Shown piece after piece: positions 4,968-5,302 of a stretch of 5,302 bases of DNA. Under the pieces are notes generated by a model. That model was not told the DNA's origin. It did no database searches and saw only the letters and a program-made list of their open reading frames with translations. The stretch spans positions 1 through 5,302 of the forward strand of contig JAKSRN010000143.1 in the NCBI GenBank assembly GCA_024403585.1, given 5' to 3'. Position 1 is the stretch's first letter; each line of letters starts with the position of its first letter. The stretch comes from Lachnospiraceae bacterium (lineage in GTDB: Bacteria > Bacillota > Clostridia > Lachnospirales > Lachnospiraceae). The translations under genes were made by a program, and so were the position numbers.

Positions 4968-5237
4968 TTAATCATTCATAAAAGCGTCGAAGGCTTCGAT
5001 ATCATCGATCCAGGACAGCTCATCCCTGGGCTTGATAGAATTGTACTCGCCGAGATCATCAACAAAGTACCGATCAGGATACTGCTTTATCAGCTCTGCC
5101 TTCAATTTTCGCTGTTCCTTCTTACTGCGAGGCACAATCTTTTCCCGGCCAAAGAGCCCCTTTTCTTTCTTCTTACTGATATCAATCGCCGGGAGATCCT
5201 TCCGCAACTTCTTACCAAATCCAAACATACGGATCAC
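4968..5237 (-). CDS. Hypothetical protein, 89 aa
   Basis: I do not recognise the family. The protein is strongly polarised: residues 9-51 are rich in lysine and arginine (KKLRKDLP, SKKKEKGLFGREK, RSKKEQRKLKAELIK), while residues 57-89 are acidic (VDDLGEYN, SWIDDIEAFDAFMND). There is no signal peptide or membrane segment. A basic half with an acidic tail is compatible with nucleic-acid or partner binding in the cytosol, but that is only a guess. The start is GTG 5237, overlapping the TGA of the preceding gene by four bases (GTGA) with AGGAAGA just upstream, so translation is probably coupled. ATG 5228 (Met4) is an alternative start. It forms an operon with the upstream partial gene. Such tight small genes next to an XRE regulator are typical of mobile-element cargo or control regions. 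Confidence 0.7.
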   Translation of the reverse strand: MIRMFGFGKKLRKDLPAIDISKKKEKGLFGREKIVPRSKKEQRKLKAELIKQYPDRYFVDDLGEYNSIKPRDELSWIDDIEAFDAFMND

Positions 5238-5302
5238 TCTTCCTGCCGTAACAGTTTTGTTAGTTTCTCCTCAAAAGCAAAAATCTCGGACAGTTTCTTA
5301 TC
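5234..5302 (-). CDS. 3' end of an unidentified gene, truncated by the window edge
   Basis: The last 22 codons are visible: DKKLSEIFAFEEKLTKLLRQEE, then TGA (5236-5234). The segment is charged and predicted helical, with heptad-like leucine and isoleucine spacing. The GTG of the 89-aa gene overlaps its stop by four bases, which strongly supports this being a real reading frame in the same operon. Function cannot be judged from this fragment. Confidence 0.6.
   Translation of the reverse strand, partial: DKKLSEIFAFEEKLTKLLRQEE

Overview
The window looks like accessory or regulatory DNA from a gut-type, low-to-mid GC Clostridia (Lachnospiraceae/Oscillospiraceae-like Firmicutes). The grounds are strong AGGAGG ribosome binding sites, many intrinsic terminators, a c-di-GMP-I riboswitch, and the protein families present. 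This placement is an inference; no marker gene is in view. Every supported gene is on the minus strand, so transcription runs from high to low coordinates.

Layout in transcription order. (a) 5302-4656: the 3' end of an unidentified gene (ends 5234), overlapped by the GTG start of an 89-aa hypothetical protein (5237-4968). After it comes a short ORF that looks like a gene broken by an in-frame stop (4940-4656), running into an XRE-family repressor gene. (b) 4666-4310: the XRE regulator, with its own likely -10 box. (c) 4310-3939: about 370 bases without a large gene but densely organised as RNA. It holds a c-di-GMP-I (GEMM-I) aptamer starting 10 bases after the XRE stop, its intrinsic terminator, a perfect Shine-Dalgarno driving a 24-codon ORF, a long-range helix of about 100 nt, and a second terminator with a mutually exclusive antiterminator. 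(d) 3938-2556: a 460-aa one-component transcription factor (GAF-like sensor, OmpR/SARP-type winged helix, BTAD). (e) 2555-2288: a strong promoter, then two tandem terminator hairpins that share an identical 10-nt apical loop. (f) 2287-236: a 683-aa MATE-family efflux transporter fused to a cytidylate-kinase-like domain. (g) 235-1: a weak terminator and a large 72-bp imperfect palindrome.

How it may work together (inference): the two larger genes each sit behind an attenuator-rich leader. The GAF-BTAD regulator appears to be reached only by transcripts that escape the c-di-GMP terminator and then a second, possibly translation-sensed attenuator. The transporter-kinase fusion appears to be made only when two successive terminators bearing the same loop are bypassed. 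The most interesting content is in these two leaders rather than in the proteins.
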